From Alphaproteobacteria bacterium (GTDB taxonomy: Bacteria > Pseudomonadota > Alphaproteobacteria > Rickettsiales > SXRF01): DNA of 64,000 nucleotides. Position numbers and translations under genes: made by a program. Each line of letters starts with the position of its first letter. Position 1 is the first letter of the stretch. The notes under the pieces were generated by a model, which had not been told where the DNA came from, ran no database searches, and saw only the letters and a program-made list of their open reading frames with translations. The stretch lies in NCBI GenBank assembly GCA_020049775.1, contig JAGVLO010000002.1, forward strand, positions 62,001 to 126,000. The letters are read 5' to 3'. Of the stretch, positions 17,400 to 26,846 are shown piece after piece.

Positions 17400-17678
17400 G
17401 TGAAAGACTTTTCCTTCGTCGATAAAATCATCTCAGGCAAAGGACATCTTGTCCATAAAATCCGTGCCAAGGATAAAACAGGTAAAAAAGCCTATTATTT
17501 TGTTCTGGTAGAGCCCACGAAAGAAGCCGGTTTTATGAGGGCTATCGCTTCCAAAAACCTGAATCTGGAAGAGTACGGAAAAATCATCGCCAGCTGCTAT
17601 GGCAACAGCCCCTCACAGGATGTCAAAACAATGCTCAAGCAGAAATACGATTTCGATATCGACGCCATGGCTGAATGA
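17400..17678 (+). CDS. small partner-family protein, copy 4
   Basis: 92-aa member of the four-copy family: SFVDK near the start, GKKAYYFVLVEP in the middle, YGKIIASCYG where the others have SG before the aromatic-Gly pair, and a C-terminal LKQKYDF. It starts at GTG 17400, with GGTAAGG overlapping the stop of the peptidase-like gene; the gap is three bases. It is closest to copy 2 by eye. The Ser-Cys pair instead of Ser-Gly is specific to this copy. Function unknown, presumably tied to the upstream protein. Confidence 0.65.
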   Translation: MKDFSFVDKIISGKGHLVHKIRAKDKTGKKAYYFVLVEPTKEAGFMRAIASKNLNLEEYGKIIASCYGNSPSQDVKTMLKQKYDFDIDAMAE

Positions 17679-17824
17679 AAAAATACCGAACAGCATAATG
17701 TCCCTCCCGCCAACCCGCCATCTCCATTGATATTTTCTGTTAAAACAGTTGAGTTTTGGACGTATTCGGTTTTTAATCATTTACCTATCTATTTACTGGC
17801 TATTTACTGGGCGGCATAAATATT

Positions 17825-18772
17825 ATGGAACAACAGGTTATAACGGTTATTGGCGGAACTGGTTTCCTTGGTCGCTACATCGTCAAGCTTTTGGCGGGTG
17901 CGGGATACACAGTTCGCGTCATCTCGCGCAACCCGAATGCCGCCCTGCATCTGAAAACCGCCGGTGATGTCGGACAAGTAGTGCTGGTGAGCGGGAACCT
18001 CGGCAAACCCGAATCGTTGGCTGACAAACTGAAGGGGTCACACGCTGTTATCAATCTCGTAGGAATTTTATATGAAAGTGGCAGCCAGCGCTTTTCAGGA
18101 CTGCATACCAAAGGTCCGGAGACGCTGGCAAAGCTTGCCAAACAGGCGGGTGTGAAACGTTTCATACAGATTTCTTCGCTGGGAATAGATAAGGCGGTTG
18201 CCTCGCGCTATGCGCAGAGCAAGCTGCAAGGTGAAAAATCACTGCAGGCCATATTTCCCGAAGCAACTATATTACGTCCAAGCGTGGTATTCGGGCCGGA
18301 AGATAATTTTTTCAACCAGTTTGCCTGCATGGCCAGTCTCGCCCCTGCCCTGCCGCTGATTGGCGGCGGCAAAACGCGCTTCCAGCCCGTGTATGTAGGC
18401 GACGTGGCGCGCGCCGTGCTTGCTTGCCTGCGTCAGGATAGTACACAGGGACATACGTACGAACTGGCCGGACCGCAAGTTTATACCTTCCGCCAGATAC
18501 TCCAATATATCATGAACACCATCGGCAAGCGTCGCTTCCTGCTGCCACTGCCCTTCCCTGTTGCCAGTGCCATGGGCGCTGTCGCCCAGTGGCTGCCCAA
18601 GCCACCGCTGACGCTGGATCAGGTGCGCCTGCTGAAATATGACAATGTGGCGAGCGCGAACGCACTCGGTTTTGCGCAGCTGGGTATCAGCCCGACAGCC
18701 GTGGAAGTCATCGTGCCGCAATATCTGTTGCGCTTCAATAAACAGGCTGCTTCCGCAGAATCAGCCAGATGA
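17825..18772 (+). CDS. complex I NDUFA9-like NAD(P)-binding protein
   Basis: 315-aa atypical short-chain dehydrogenase. The N-terminal VIGGTGFLGRYIVKLL (about residues 8-23) is the dinucleotide-binding loop, and VINLVGIL and FIQISSLG follow as in the NDUFA9 subgroup. Such proteins are accessory subunits or assembly partners of NADH:quinone oxidoreductase in alphaproteobacteria and mitochondria. The usual catalytic YxxxK is replaced by Y-AQSK, as often in this group. Its stop overlaps the gltD start by four bases (ATGA). The 146-base gap before it contains a short tandem TATTTACTGG repeat and no gene. Confidence 0.85.
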   Translation: MEQQVITVIGGTGFLGRYIVKLLAGAGYTVRVISRNPNAALHLKTAGDVGQVVLVSGNLGKPESLADKLKGSHAVINLVGILYESGSQRFSGLHTKGPETLAKLAKQAGVKRFIQISSLGIDKAVASRYAQSKLQGEKSLQAIFPEATILRPSVVFGPEDNFFNQFACMASLAPALPLIGGGKTRFQPVYVGDVARAVLACLRQDSTQGHTYELAGPQVYTFRQILQYIMNTIGKRRFLLPLPFPVASAMGAVAQWLPKPPLTLDQVRLLKYDNVASANALGFAQLGISPTAVEVIVPQYLLRFNKQAASAESAR

Positions 18773-20199
18773 GCGACATGCTGAAATTTACAGACACCAG
18801 TCAGCAATATCCTGAAGTCAGGGATGCCGGTAAACGCAATCATGATTTTGACGAGATATACACACAGTTTGACCCAAAGCAGGCCGCTGTTCAGGCCTCA
18901 CGCTGCTCGCAATGCGGCGTGCCTTTCTGCCAGATACATTGCCCGCTATCGAACAACATCCCCGACTGGCTGAGACTCACCGCAGAAGGCAGGCTTGAAG
19001 AAGCCTATGCCATTTCCAGCGCCACCAACACCTTCCCCGAAATTTGCGGCCGTATCTGTCCGCAGGACAGGCTGTGCGAAGGCAACTGCGTTATCGAAAA
19101 AGGTTTCCAGTCCGTCACCATCGGCTCAGTCGAAAAATACATAACCGAAACGGCATTCGAAAACGGCTGGGTAAAGCCTATCACAGTCAATAGCGAAAGC
19201 GGATTTTCGGTTGGCATTATCGGCGCTGGGCCTGCTGGCCTTGCCGCTGCCGATATACTGCGCCGCCACGGACATGACGTACATGTCTATGACCGCTATG
19301 ACCGCGTCGGCGGCCTGCTGATGTACGGCATCCCCAACTTCAAACTGGAAAAGCATGTGGTGCTACGCCGCCATCATCTCCTCAAGGAAGGCGGCATCCA
19401 TTTTCATCTTAATTGCGACATCGGCAATCAAGTGACGCTGGACGAACTGCGCAAAAAGCACAACGCCGTGCTGATTGCCACCGGCGTATATAAATCCCGT
19501 GAAATAGAAGTGCCGGACTACAGCCTTGAGAACATTATCCCCGCACTGGAATACCTGACCACAAGCAACCGCAAAGGTCTCGGCGATAAAGTGGCCGCGT
19601 TCGACAACGGGTCGCTAAATGCCGAAGGCAAAGAAGTGGTCGTTATCGGTGGCGGCGACACCGCGATGGACTGTGTACGCACCGCAGTGCGCCAAGGCGC
19701 GAAAAAAGTCACCTGCCTGTACCGCCGTGACCGCGCCAATATGCCCGGCAGCTCGCGTGAAGTGAAAAATGCCGAAGAAGAAGGCGTACAGTTCATGTGG
19801 CTTTCCGCACCAAAGGCATTTGCCGGAAACAAAAAAGTCAGCCAGATTCTGACGCAACGCATGCGGCTGGTAACGCACGACACCTCAGGCCGTCAGGCCG
19901 TCGTTGCCGTGGAAGGCGAACAGTTCACCGTATCTGCCGACATGGTGATTAAGGCGCTCGGGTTTGACGCCGAGGACCTGCCCGTGATGTTTAATGCGCC
20001 AGAGCTTAAAACAACGCGCTACGGCACGCTGGACATCAACCACCAGACATTCATGACCAACCTGCCGGGCGTATTCGCCGCAGGTGACATTGTACACGGC
20101 GCATCGCTGGTGGTGTGGGCCATCCGCGACGGGCGCGACGCAGCCGATGCCATGCATCACTATATAATTACCAACGCCAAAAGGAGTAAAGCCGCATGA
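18769..20199 (+). CDS. gltD: glutamate synthase small subunit
   Basis: 476-aa NADPH-dependent glutamate synthase beta subunit. It feeds electrons from NADPH through FAD to GltB for glutamate formation from glutamine and 2-oxoglutarate. Visible features are the N-terminal iron-sulfur cysteines (CSQCGVPFCQIHCPL and CGRICPQDRLCEGNC), an FAD-binding loop (VGIIGAGPAGLAAADIL), and an NADPH-binding loop (VVVIGGGDTAMDC). Length is typical. It lies upstream of gltB, with one gene between them, and overlaps both the preceding and following genes by four bases. Confidence 0.95.
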   Translation: MSDMLKFTDTSQQYPEVRDAGKRNHDFDEIYTQFDPKQAAVQASRCSQCGVPFCQIHCPLSNNIPDWLRLTAEGRLEEAYAISSATNTFPEICGRICPQDRLCEGNCVIEKGFQSVTIGSVEKYITETAFENGWVKPITVNSESGFSVGIIGAGPAGLAAADILRRHGHDVHVYDRYDRVGGLLMYGIPNFKLEKHVVLRRHHLLKEGGIHFHLNCDIGNQVTLDELRKKHNAVLIATGVYKSREIEVPDYSLENIIPALEYLTTSNRKGLGDKVAAFDNGSLNAEGKEVVVIGGGDTAMDCVRTAVRQGAKKVTCLYRRDRANMPGSSREVKNAEEEGVQFMWLSAPKAFAGNKKVSQILTQRMRLVTHDTSGRQAVVAVEGEQFTVSADMVIKALGFDAEDLPVMFNAPELKTTRYGTLDINHQTFMTNLPGVFAAGDIVHGASLVVWAIRDGRDAADAMHHYIITNAKRSKAA

Positions 20200-20831
20200 G
20201 AAACCTGTTGACCATGGCGCTACTCGCCAGCCTTACGCTTACCAACGACGCGCTTGCTCAAAAGATGCGCGATTTTTCGATGTCACCGGAAGAATCACAG
20301 CGTGTTCCAAGTACCAGCAATACTAACTCAAATAACCCTGTAGGCGGAAACTACGATCAATACATGCAACAGCAGCAGCAAGGGGGAAATAGCGGCGATT
20401 ATTCCAATTACCAACGCGCAAGCCGTGGCGGTTCGGGCATTCCCGGCCAGCCTGCCTCTAATTTCATGCAGGGTTACTGCGACCCTAACTTCAAACCTAT
20501 CGTCAATGCCGGCAATATCGCAAACCTGCAAGCCTGTATCGAAACACGCAAACAACAAACCTGCGAACAGTTTGCAGCATTGCCAAATGATGTAAAAAAC
20601 TCGCTCGATTTTGCCATCGAATGCGCTTATACCGCAGCTAACGGCGGTGAAATGGATGAAAACGGCTACATAGCGCAACAGGCTCCAGTCAATCCCGCCT
20701 GCGCGGGAACAGACAGCGAGCGCATGGCGCTGCTCAAAAAACACTGGCGCGACCAGAATGTATCCTACAGCATTGTGTTTATGGTCGATCAGGTGATAAA
20801 CGCCACCGCTGGTTGTGTAGGAGGCCGCTAA
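20196..20831 (+). CDS. exported protein of unknown function between gltD and gltB
   Basis: 211-aa protein with a Sec-type signal peptide (MRNLLTMALLASLTLTNDALA, cleavage likely before QKM). The mature part begins with a Ser/Asn/Gln-rich low-complexity linker (QQQQQG) and ends in a domain with six cysteines that could form disulfide bonds in the periplasm. Start overlaps the gltD stop (ATGA) and gltB begins three bases after its own stop. It has no obvious link to glutamate synthesis; co-transcription may be incidental. Confidence 0.65.
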   Translation: MRNLLTMALLASLTLTNDALAQKMRDFSMSPEESQRVPSTSNTNSNNPVGGNYDQYMQQQQQGGNSGDYSNYQRASRGGSGIPGQPASNFMQGYCDPNFKPIVNAGNIANLQACIETRKQQTCEQFAALPNDVKNSLDFAIECAYTAANGGEMDENGYIAQQAPVNPACAGTDSERMALLKKHWRDQNVSYSIVFMVDQVINATAGCVGGR

Positions 20832-20834
20832 CTG

Positions 20835-23800
20835 ATGGTGTGGTCGTGGGATGAAAACTGGAACCAGCGAGCGCAACAGCTAGCCGAACACGGGCTTTAC
20901 GACCCAGCCAGCGAGCATGACGCATGCGGTGTAGGTTTCATCGCCGCCATCGACGGCAAACCACGCCGCAGCATTGTAGAAACTGCAATCAATGCGCTCA
21001 AAGCCGTGTATCACCGGGGCGCAGTCGATGCCGACGGCAAAACCGGCGACGGCGCGGGCATCAACATACAAATCCCCTTCACCTTCTTTCAGGAACATGT
21101 CGAGCGCACCGGCCAGTCGTTGAAAAACGACAAGCTCGCCGTGGGCATGATGTTCCTGCCTAAGAAAAATTTCAGCGCACAGGAAACTTGCCGCGCCATC
21201 GTTGAAAGCGAAATCCTGAAACTTGGCTACCGTATTTACGGCTGGCGGCAGGTGCCGGTGCGCGCCGAAGTCATTGGCGAAATCGCCAGCGACTCACGCC
21301 CCGAAATCGAACAAATCCTGATTGCAGGCAATGATGATGTCGATGAGGCCCGCTTCGAGGTGGAGTTGTACTTCATCCGCAAGCGTATCGAAAAAGCCGT
21401 GCGCGCATGCTCCATCAATGATTTTTATATCTGCTCGCTGTCCTGCCGTTCTGTCATATATAAAGGGTTGTTCAAGGCCGAGCAGCTGACCGCCTTCTAC
21501 CCCGACCTGCTGGATGAAAGCTTCATCTCGGCCTATGCTATTTTCCACCAGCGTTTTTCCACCAACACCGCACCTGCATGGCATCTTGCGCAGCCATTCC
21601 GCATGCTGGCACATAATGGTGAAATCAATACTCTCAAGGGTAATATCAATTTTATGCGCAGCCACGAGGCCACCTTTTCGTGCGACGCTTTCAAAGGCTT
21701 CGAGAACGACATTATCCCCGTCATTCCCGATAATACTTCCGACACCGGCGCTCTTGATTCCGTGGTGGAAACGCTGGCGCGCGCCGGACATCCGCTACCG
21801 CTTATCAAACTGATGCTGATTCCACCGGCGTGGAGTCGCACATCCGACATGCCGCAGGAACATAAGGACATGTTCAGTTGCCTAAACGGCATCTCCGAGC
21901 AATGGGACGGCCCCGCCGCCATCGCCGCCACCGACGGCAAATGGATTATCGCCGGCATGGACCGCAATGGCCTGCGGCCGCTGCGCTACAGCATCACGCG
22001 TGACGGCATCATCATGGCCTGCTCCGAAAGTGGTATGGCCGATGCGCATGACAGCGAAATTATCGAGCGCGGCCGCTTAGGACCGGGTGATATACTCGGC
22101 ATCGACCTGACCTCGGGCAAGCTATACCGCGACCGTGACCTGAAAGACCTGCTGGCAGCGCAAAACCCTTATAAAGAATGGGCTGGCAAAGTTATCCACC
22201 TGAGAAACATCATGCCCGAGCTTGCTCCCCCGCATTCGCAGATGGAGTCAGAGAGCCTGCGCAGGTTTCAGTTTGCCTCCGGCCACACGCATGAAGACAT
22301 GGAAGCCATCCTCCACCCCATGGCCGATGAGGGCAAGGAAGCGATTGGCTCTATGGGCGACGACACGCCGATTGCCATTCTTTCCGACAAGCAGCGCGGC
22401 TTCCACCATTTCTTCCGCCAGAATTTCAGCCAGGTAACCAACCCGCCGATTGACAGTTTGCGCGAACGCCGCGTCATGAGCCTGTTCACCCGCTTCGGCA
22501 ACGACGGCAACTACCTCGCGCTCGACAACTCAAAAAATCCTATCCTGCTGGTCGAAACCCCTGTGCTGCTTTCGCAGGAGCTGGACACCATCAAGCACCA
22601 TTTCGCCAAGCGCATCGTTGAACTCGACACACTCTTTACTATCGATGACGGCGAACACGCACTCCGCAAAGGGCTGGAAAAGCTGGTGCAGCAGGCCGAA
22701 GCCGCCATGAAATCCGGCAAAACATTCCTCGTGCTCAGCGATGAGCGTATGGATAAAGATAACGCCACCATCCCGATGATTCTGGCGGTGTCCGCCCTGC
22801 ACAGCCATCTTGTAAAAAACAAGCTGCGCAAAAAAGCATCCATCTTGGTTCGCACCAGCGAGTGTATGGACGTGCATTGCTGCGCCGTGCTGATTGGTGT
22901 GGGCGCAACCGTCGTCAACCCGTACCTTGCCGAAGAAAGCATTATCGAGCGCCACAAGCGCGGCCTGTTTGGGAACAAGAAGCTCGAGCAAGTACTCTTC
23001 AATTACCGCGACGCTATGGGTCAGGGCTTGCTTAAAATCATGTCCAAGATGGGCATCTCCATTATCGCAGCCTACCGAGGCGGCATCAATTTCGAGGCCA
23101 TCGGCCTGTCGCGCGCACTGGTAACCGAATATTTTCCCGGCCTGCCCTCGCGCATTTCCGGCATCGGGCTTGACGGCATCGAGCAACGCGTGCGCCACCA
23201 GCATGAAAAAGCATTCACAGGTAGCAACATCGAAGCGCTGCCCATCGGCGGCCAATACCGTATGCGCGCCAGCGGCGAGCAGCACGCATGGGACGCAAGC
23301 GCTATCCACCTGTTGCAAAGCGCCGTAGCTGGCGGCACGTACCGCCTGTACAAGCAATATGCCGAATCCGTGCGCGCACGTCCGCCGCTGCACCTGCGTG
23401 ATTTGCTTGATTTTGAATCACCCAACCAGCCCATCCCGATTGAGCAGGTGGAATCCATCACCGAAATCCGCAAGCGCTTCATCGCGCCTGCCATGTCGCT
23501 TGGCGCACTCTCTCCCGAAGCACACACCATCCTCGCCATCGCCATGAACCGCATCGGCGCGGCGTCAAACTCCGGTGAAGGCGGCGAAGGACCTGAGCGC
23601 TACAAACCCATGGCTAACGGCGACAACGCTAATTCTACCATCAAACAAATTGCGTCCGCACGTTTTGGCGTAACGGCAGAATATCTCAACAGCGCCAGTG
23701 AACTCCAGATTAAGGTAGCGCAAGGCGCAAAGCCCGGTGAAGGCGGCCAGCTACCCGGCTTCAAAGTCACCACCGAAATCGCACGCCTGCGCCACGCCAC

Positions 23801-25370
23801 CGAGGGCGTAATGCTTATCTCACCGCCGCCGCACCATGATATTTATTCTATCGAAGACCTCGCGCAGCTCATCTATGACCTGAAGCAAATCAATCCCGAA
23901 GCGCTGGTGTCGGTGAAGCTGGTGGCGCAATCCGGCATCGGCACGATCGCCAGCGGCGTGGCAAAAGCCATGGCCGATAAAATTGTGATTGCCGGACATT
24001 CCGGCGGCACGGGCGCATCGCCTTGGTCGTCCATCAAGCATGCGGGCATACCGTGGGAAATGGGCTTGTCGGAAGCCAATCAGGTACTCACGCTCAACCG
24101 CATGCGCCACCGTGTAAAACTACAGACTGACGGCGGCCTGAAAACCGGACGTGACGTCGTAATCGCTGCCATGCTCGGCGCCGAGGAATTCGCGCTTGGT
24201 ACGGCTGCGCTCGTCGCTATGGGCTGCCTGATGGTACGCCAGTGCCACAGCAACACCTGCCCTGTCGGCATCACCACGCAAGACCCGAAACTGCGCGCCA
24301 AGTTTGACGGCACGGTGGAAAAGGTTATCAACCTGTTTTCTTTCGTGGCCGAAGAAGCGCGCGAGATTCTTGCCTCGCTCGGCTTTACCAGCTTCAACGA
24401 CATCATTGGCCGCTCCGACCTGCTGACACAGGTCAACCGCGGCGGCGAAGACTTGGTTGACCTCGACCTCAACAACCTGCTGGCGCAGGCCGATGCCGGA
24501 AGCCACGCGCGCTACTGCACACTCAAAGGCCGCAACGAAGTGCCCGACACGCTCGACGCACAGATGCTCAAGGACGCCCACAGCGCCCTCGAGCGCGGCG
24601 AAAAAATCCAGCTGGCCTACACCGTGCGCAACACCATGCGCGCTATCGGCACTCGCCTTTCTTCCATGATGACGCGCCGCTTCGACACAACTTCACTACA
24701 ACCCGACCATATTACGCTGCGCCTGCGCGGCTCAGCTGGTCAGTCACTCGGCGCATTTGCCGTGCGCGGCCTGAAGATTGAACTATACGGCGACGCCAAC
24801 GACTATGTCGGCAAGGGCTTGTCCGGCGGCAGCATCATTGTGCGCCCGCGCCCGTCCAGCACGCTAATTCCACATGAGAACTGCATCATCGGCAACACCG
24901 TGCTTTACGGCGCAACCTCGGGCAAATTATTTGCCTCCGGTCAGGCAGGTGAACGTTTTGCCGTGCGTAACTCCGGCGCGCTCACCGTGGTCGAAGGCTG
25001 CGGCAGCAACGGCTGCGAATATATGACGGGCGGCACTGCCGTTATCCTCGGCGAGGTCGGCCATAATTTCGGCGCGGGCATGACCGGCGGTATGGCCTTT
25101 GTCTATGATAACAGCAACCATTTCGAAGCACGCGTGAACGACGACACGGTGGTCTACCAGCGCGTGTCCAGCCGCCACTGGGAACAAGTGCTGCGCCAGC
25201 TTATCGCCGAGCACCTCGCCGAAACCAGCAGCATGCGCGCGGAAAACATCCTCTCCGGCTGGGAGTGGGAACTGCCTAAATTCTGGCAGGTCTGCCCGAA
25301 GGAAATGGTTTCGCGCTTAGAAAATCCACTCTCTGAAACGCCCTCCAAGAAAAAGGAGAAGCGGGCGTGA
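20835..25370 (+). CDS. gltB: glutamate synthase large subunit
   Basis: 1511-aa alpha subunit of glutamate synthase. The N-terminal class II glutamine amidotransferase would start at C31 (HDACGVGF) after removal of a 30-residue propeptide. The synthase domain holds FMN and a 3Fe-4S cluster: the cysteine motif is MGCLMVRQCHSNTCPVG near residue 1130. The C-terminal beta-helix has the usual glycine repeats (GGSIIVRP, GNTVLYGATSGKLFASG). It is full length with no frame break. Together with GltD it assimilates ammonia through glutamine. Confidence 0.97.
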   Translation: MVWSWDENWNQRAQQLAEHGLYDPASEHDACGVGFIAAIDGKPRRSIVETAINALKAVYHRGAVDADGKTGDGAGINIQIPFTFFQEHVERTGQSLKNDKLAVGMMFLPKKNFSAQETCRAIVESEILKLGYRIYGWRQVPVRAEVIGEIASDSRPEIEQILIAGNDDVDEARFEVELYFIRKRIEKAVRACSINDFYICSLSCRSVIYKGLFKAEQLTAFYPDLLDESFISAYAIFHQRFSTNTAPAWHLAQPFRMLAHNGEINTLKGNINFMRSHEATFSCDAFKGFENDIIPVIPDNTSDTGALDSVVETLARAGHPLPLIKLMLIPPAWSRTSDMPQEHKDMFSCLNGISEQWDGPAAIAATDGKWIIAGMDRNGLRPLRYSITRDGIIMACSESGMADAHDSEIIERGRLGPGDILGIDLTSGKLYRDRDLKDLLAAQNPYKEWAGKVIHLRNIMPELAPPHSQMESESLRRFQFASGHTHEDMEAILHPMADEGKEAIGSMGDDTPIAILSDKQRGFHHFFRQNFSQVTNPPIDSLRERRVMSLFTRFGNDGNYLALDNSKNPILLVETPVLLSQELDTIKHHFAKRIVELDTLFTIDDGEHALRKGLEKLVQQAEAAMKSGKTFLVLSDERMDKDNATIPMILAVSALHSHLVKNKLRKKASILVRTSECMDVHCCAVLIGVGATVVNPYLAEESIIERHKRGLFGNKKLEQVLFNYRDAMGQGLLKIMSKMGISIIAAYRGGINFEAIGLSRALVTEYFPGLPSRISGIGLDGIEQRVRHQHEKAFTGSNIEALPIGGQYRMRASGEQHAWDASAIHLLQSAVAGGTYRLYKQYAESVRARPPLHLRDLLDFESPNQPIPIEQVESITEIRKRFIAPAMSLGALSPEAHTILAIAMNRIGAASNSGEGGEGPERYKPMANGDNANSTIKQIASARFGVTAEYLNSASELQIKVAQGAKPGEGGQLPGFKVTTEIARLRHATEGVMLISPPPHHDIYSIEDLAQLIYDLKQINPEALVSVKLVAQSGIGTIASGVAKAMADKIVIAGHSGGTGASPWSSIKHAGIPWEMGLSEANQVLTLNRMRHRVKLQTDGGLKTGRDVVIAAMLGAEEFALGTAALVAMGCLMVRQCHSNTCPVGITTQDPKLRAKFDGTVEKVINLFSFVAEEAREILASLGFTSFNDIIGRSDLLTQVNRGGEDLVDLDLNNLLAQADAGSHARYCTLKGRNEVPDTLDAQMLKDAHSALERGEKIQLAYTVRNTMRAIGTRLSSMMTRRFDTTSLQPDHITLRLRGSAGQSLGAFAVRGLKIELYGDANDYVGKGLSGGSIIVRPRPSSTLIPHENCIIGNTVLYGATSGKLFASGQAGERFAVRNSGALTVVEGCGSNGCEYMTGGTAVILGEVGHNFGAGMTGGMAFVYDNSNHFEARVNDDTVVYQRVSSRHWEQVLRQLIAEHLAETSSMRAENILSGWEWELPKFWQVCPKEMVSRLENPLSETPSKKKEKRA

Positions 25371-26089
25371 TGCTTTGGACTATTGTTGCTAGTTTAGGCT
25401 TAGGCATCCCTTTAGGTTTTATTCTTGCCAACGCTAAGCTACCCTTTAAAGCAGAAGGCCGTAAAATTGGCCGTGCGGCGGTCATTATTTATGGCGCTAT
25501 AACTATAGTCGTTATGTTTCATAACACCTCATTCGTTGAAGGTATGATGAGCGTCTGCATGACATCAAAACAAAAATCTTTATGTTTTTGGATAGATACC
25601 AACGCATTCATCGCGTGGACCATTGGCGTATGCTTGATGGTAGCCTATGTATTTTATCTAAAATCCCTCAAAACACTTTTTTTAAAGATTTCTGGAGCGT
25701 TATGCATTGTGGCTATTTTCGTTGTAGGCATGTATATTTATAACCATGATAGACTTTCGCTCGAAGATAATGAAGCAATGCAAAAAGGGTTCGGTGAATG
25801 TACTAAATCACTAGATGACTTGCAGCATGGGCCAGCTCTAATTGAGTTAAAAATCAATCAAGATAAAGTTGTTTATGCGGCATCGATAATAGATAACAAT
25901 CAACAATCTCAAAAAAATTATCCATATCAGACCGAGGCCGCAGGTCAGCGTATTGAACCAAACCGCAGACCGTATACCGAGGTAGAAAACCGTATTATTA
26001 GTGCTTACACAAACTGTAGCCCACTAACATTTTTGCCAGATGGCAAATATGAAATCTGGAAGCATTTACAGCTGGAATTGAAACCATGA
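25370..26089 (+). CDS. four-helix membrane protein of unknown function
   Basis: About 239-aa protein with four likely transmembrane helices in its first half (near residues 3-23, 39-58, 79-100 and 105-125) followed by a soluble C-terminal part. The ATG overlaps the gltB stop (TGATG). Base use is clearly more AT-rich than in gltB or the GST gene on either side, so it is probably a recent insertion into a core gene pair. I do not recognise the family. Confidence 0.55.
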   Translation: MLWTIVASLGLGIPLGFILANAKLPFKAEGRKIGRAAVIIYGAITIVVMFHNTSFVEGMMSVCMTSKQKSLCFWIDTNAFIAWTIGVCLMVAYVFYLKSLKTLFLKISGALCIVAIFVVGMYIYNHDRLSLEDNEAMQKGFGECTKSLDDLQHGPALIELKINQDKVVYAASIIDNNQQSQKNYPYQTEAAGQRIEPNRRPYTEVENRIISAYTNCSPLTFLPDGKYEIWKHLQLELKP

Positions 26090-26754
26090 GGATGCTCTAC
26101 CACACCCCTCTTTCACCGTTCTGCCGCAAGATCCGCATGCTGATGAAGGAAAAAAACATCGAGTTTGAGCTGATGTGCGAAAACCCGTGGGACAAGAAGC
26201 TCGACGTGTTCGCTCTCAACCCCGCCGGTGAAGTGCCGGTGCTGGTGGAAGATAACGGCACGGTGTTATCCGGCTCATACGCTATTTCCGAATATCTGGA
26301 AGAAGCCTATCCGGAAATGAACCTGCTGGGCGTCACCGCAACGGAACGCGCCGAAGTGCGCCGCCTGATTGACTGGTTCGACCATAAGTTTGATTATGAA
26401 GTGACGCAGAACATTCTGTTCCAGAAAGTGTTCAAGAATTATTTCCACGGCGGTGAGCCGGATTCCTCCGCCATCCGCACGGGCAAGAACCATTTATTCT
26501 ACCATCTCGATTATATCGGCTACCTCGCCAGCGAGCGCTATTTCCTTGCGGGGGATATTCTCACACTGGCTGACCTTGCAGCCGCCGCGCATCTTTCGGC
26601 GCTGGATTATTTAAGCGACGTGCCGTGGGATTATAACCCCGCAGCGCGCGCCTGGTATTCGCTGATTAAGTCACGCCCGAGCCTTCGCTGCATACTCGCC
26701 GAACGCGTGCGCGGCGTGCGCCCGCCCGTGTATTACGAAAACCCCGATTTTTAA
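26086..26754 (+). CDS. glutathione S-transferase family protein
   Basis: 222-aa protein with an N-terminal thioredoxin-like GST domain: LYHTPLSPFCRKIRM carries the Ser-Pro-Phe-Cys active-site region, and the cis-proline segment GEVPVLVEDNG and the SYAISEYLEE glutathione-binding motif follow. The C-terminal helical domain is complete. Length matches bacterial GSTs and SspA-like proteins. It overlaps the membrane protein gene by four bases. Confidence 0.85.
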   Translation: MRMLYHTPLSPFCRKIRMLMKEKNIEFELMCENPWDKKLDVFALNPAGEVPVLVEDNGTVLSGSYAISEYLEEAYPEMNLLGVTATERAEVRRLIDWFDHKFDYEVTQNILFQKVFKNYFHGGEPDSSAIRTGKNHLFYHLDYIGYLASERYFLAGDILTLADLAAAAHLSALDYLSDVPWDYNPAARAWYSLIKSRPSLRCILAERVRGVRPPVYYENPDF

Positions 26755-26755
26755 T

Positions 26756-26795
26756 CATATCATATCTCGTCACTGCGTTCCTGCGATATGATATG
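26756..26795. repeat. long perfect inverted repeat after the GST gene
   Basis: Arms CATATCATATC (26756-26766) and GATATGATATG (26785-26795) are perfect complements of 11 bases around an 18-base loop, placed two bases after the GST stop. It is not followed directly by a T run, so it may be a weak terminator or a dispersed palindromic element. The rest of the gap to queG shows no gene. Confidence 0.55.
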
Positions 26796-26846
26796 GGAAT
26801 TTTGTAAAAGCTCGCTTGAAGCGATTCTGCACTCGCTTTTAATATT

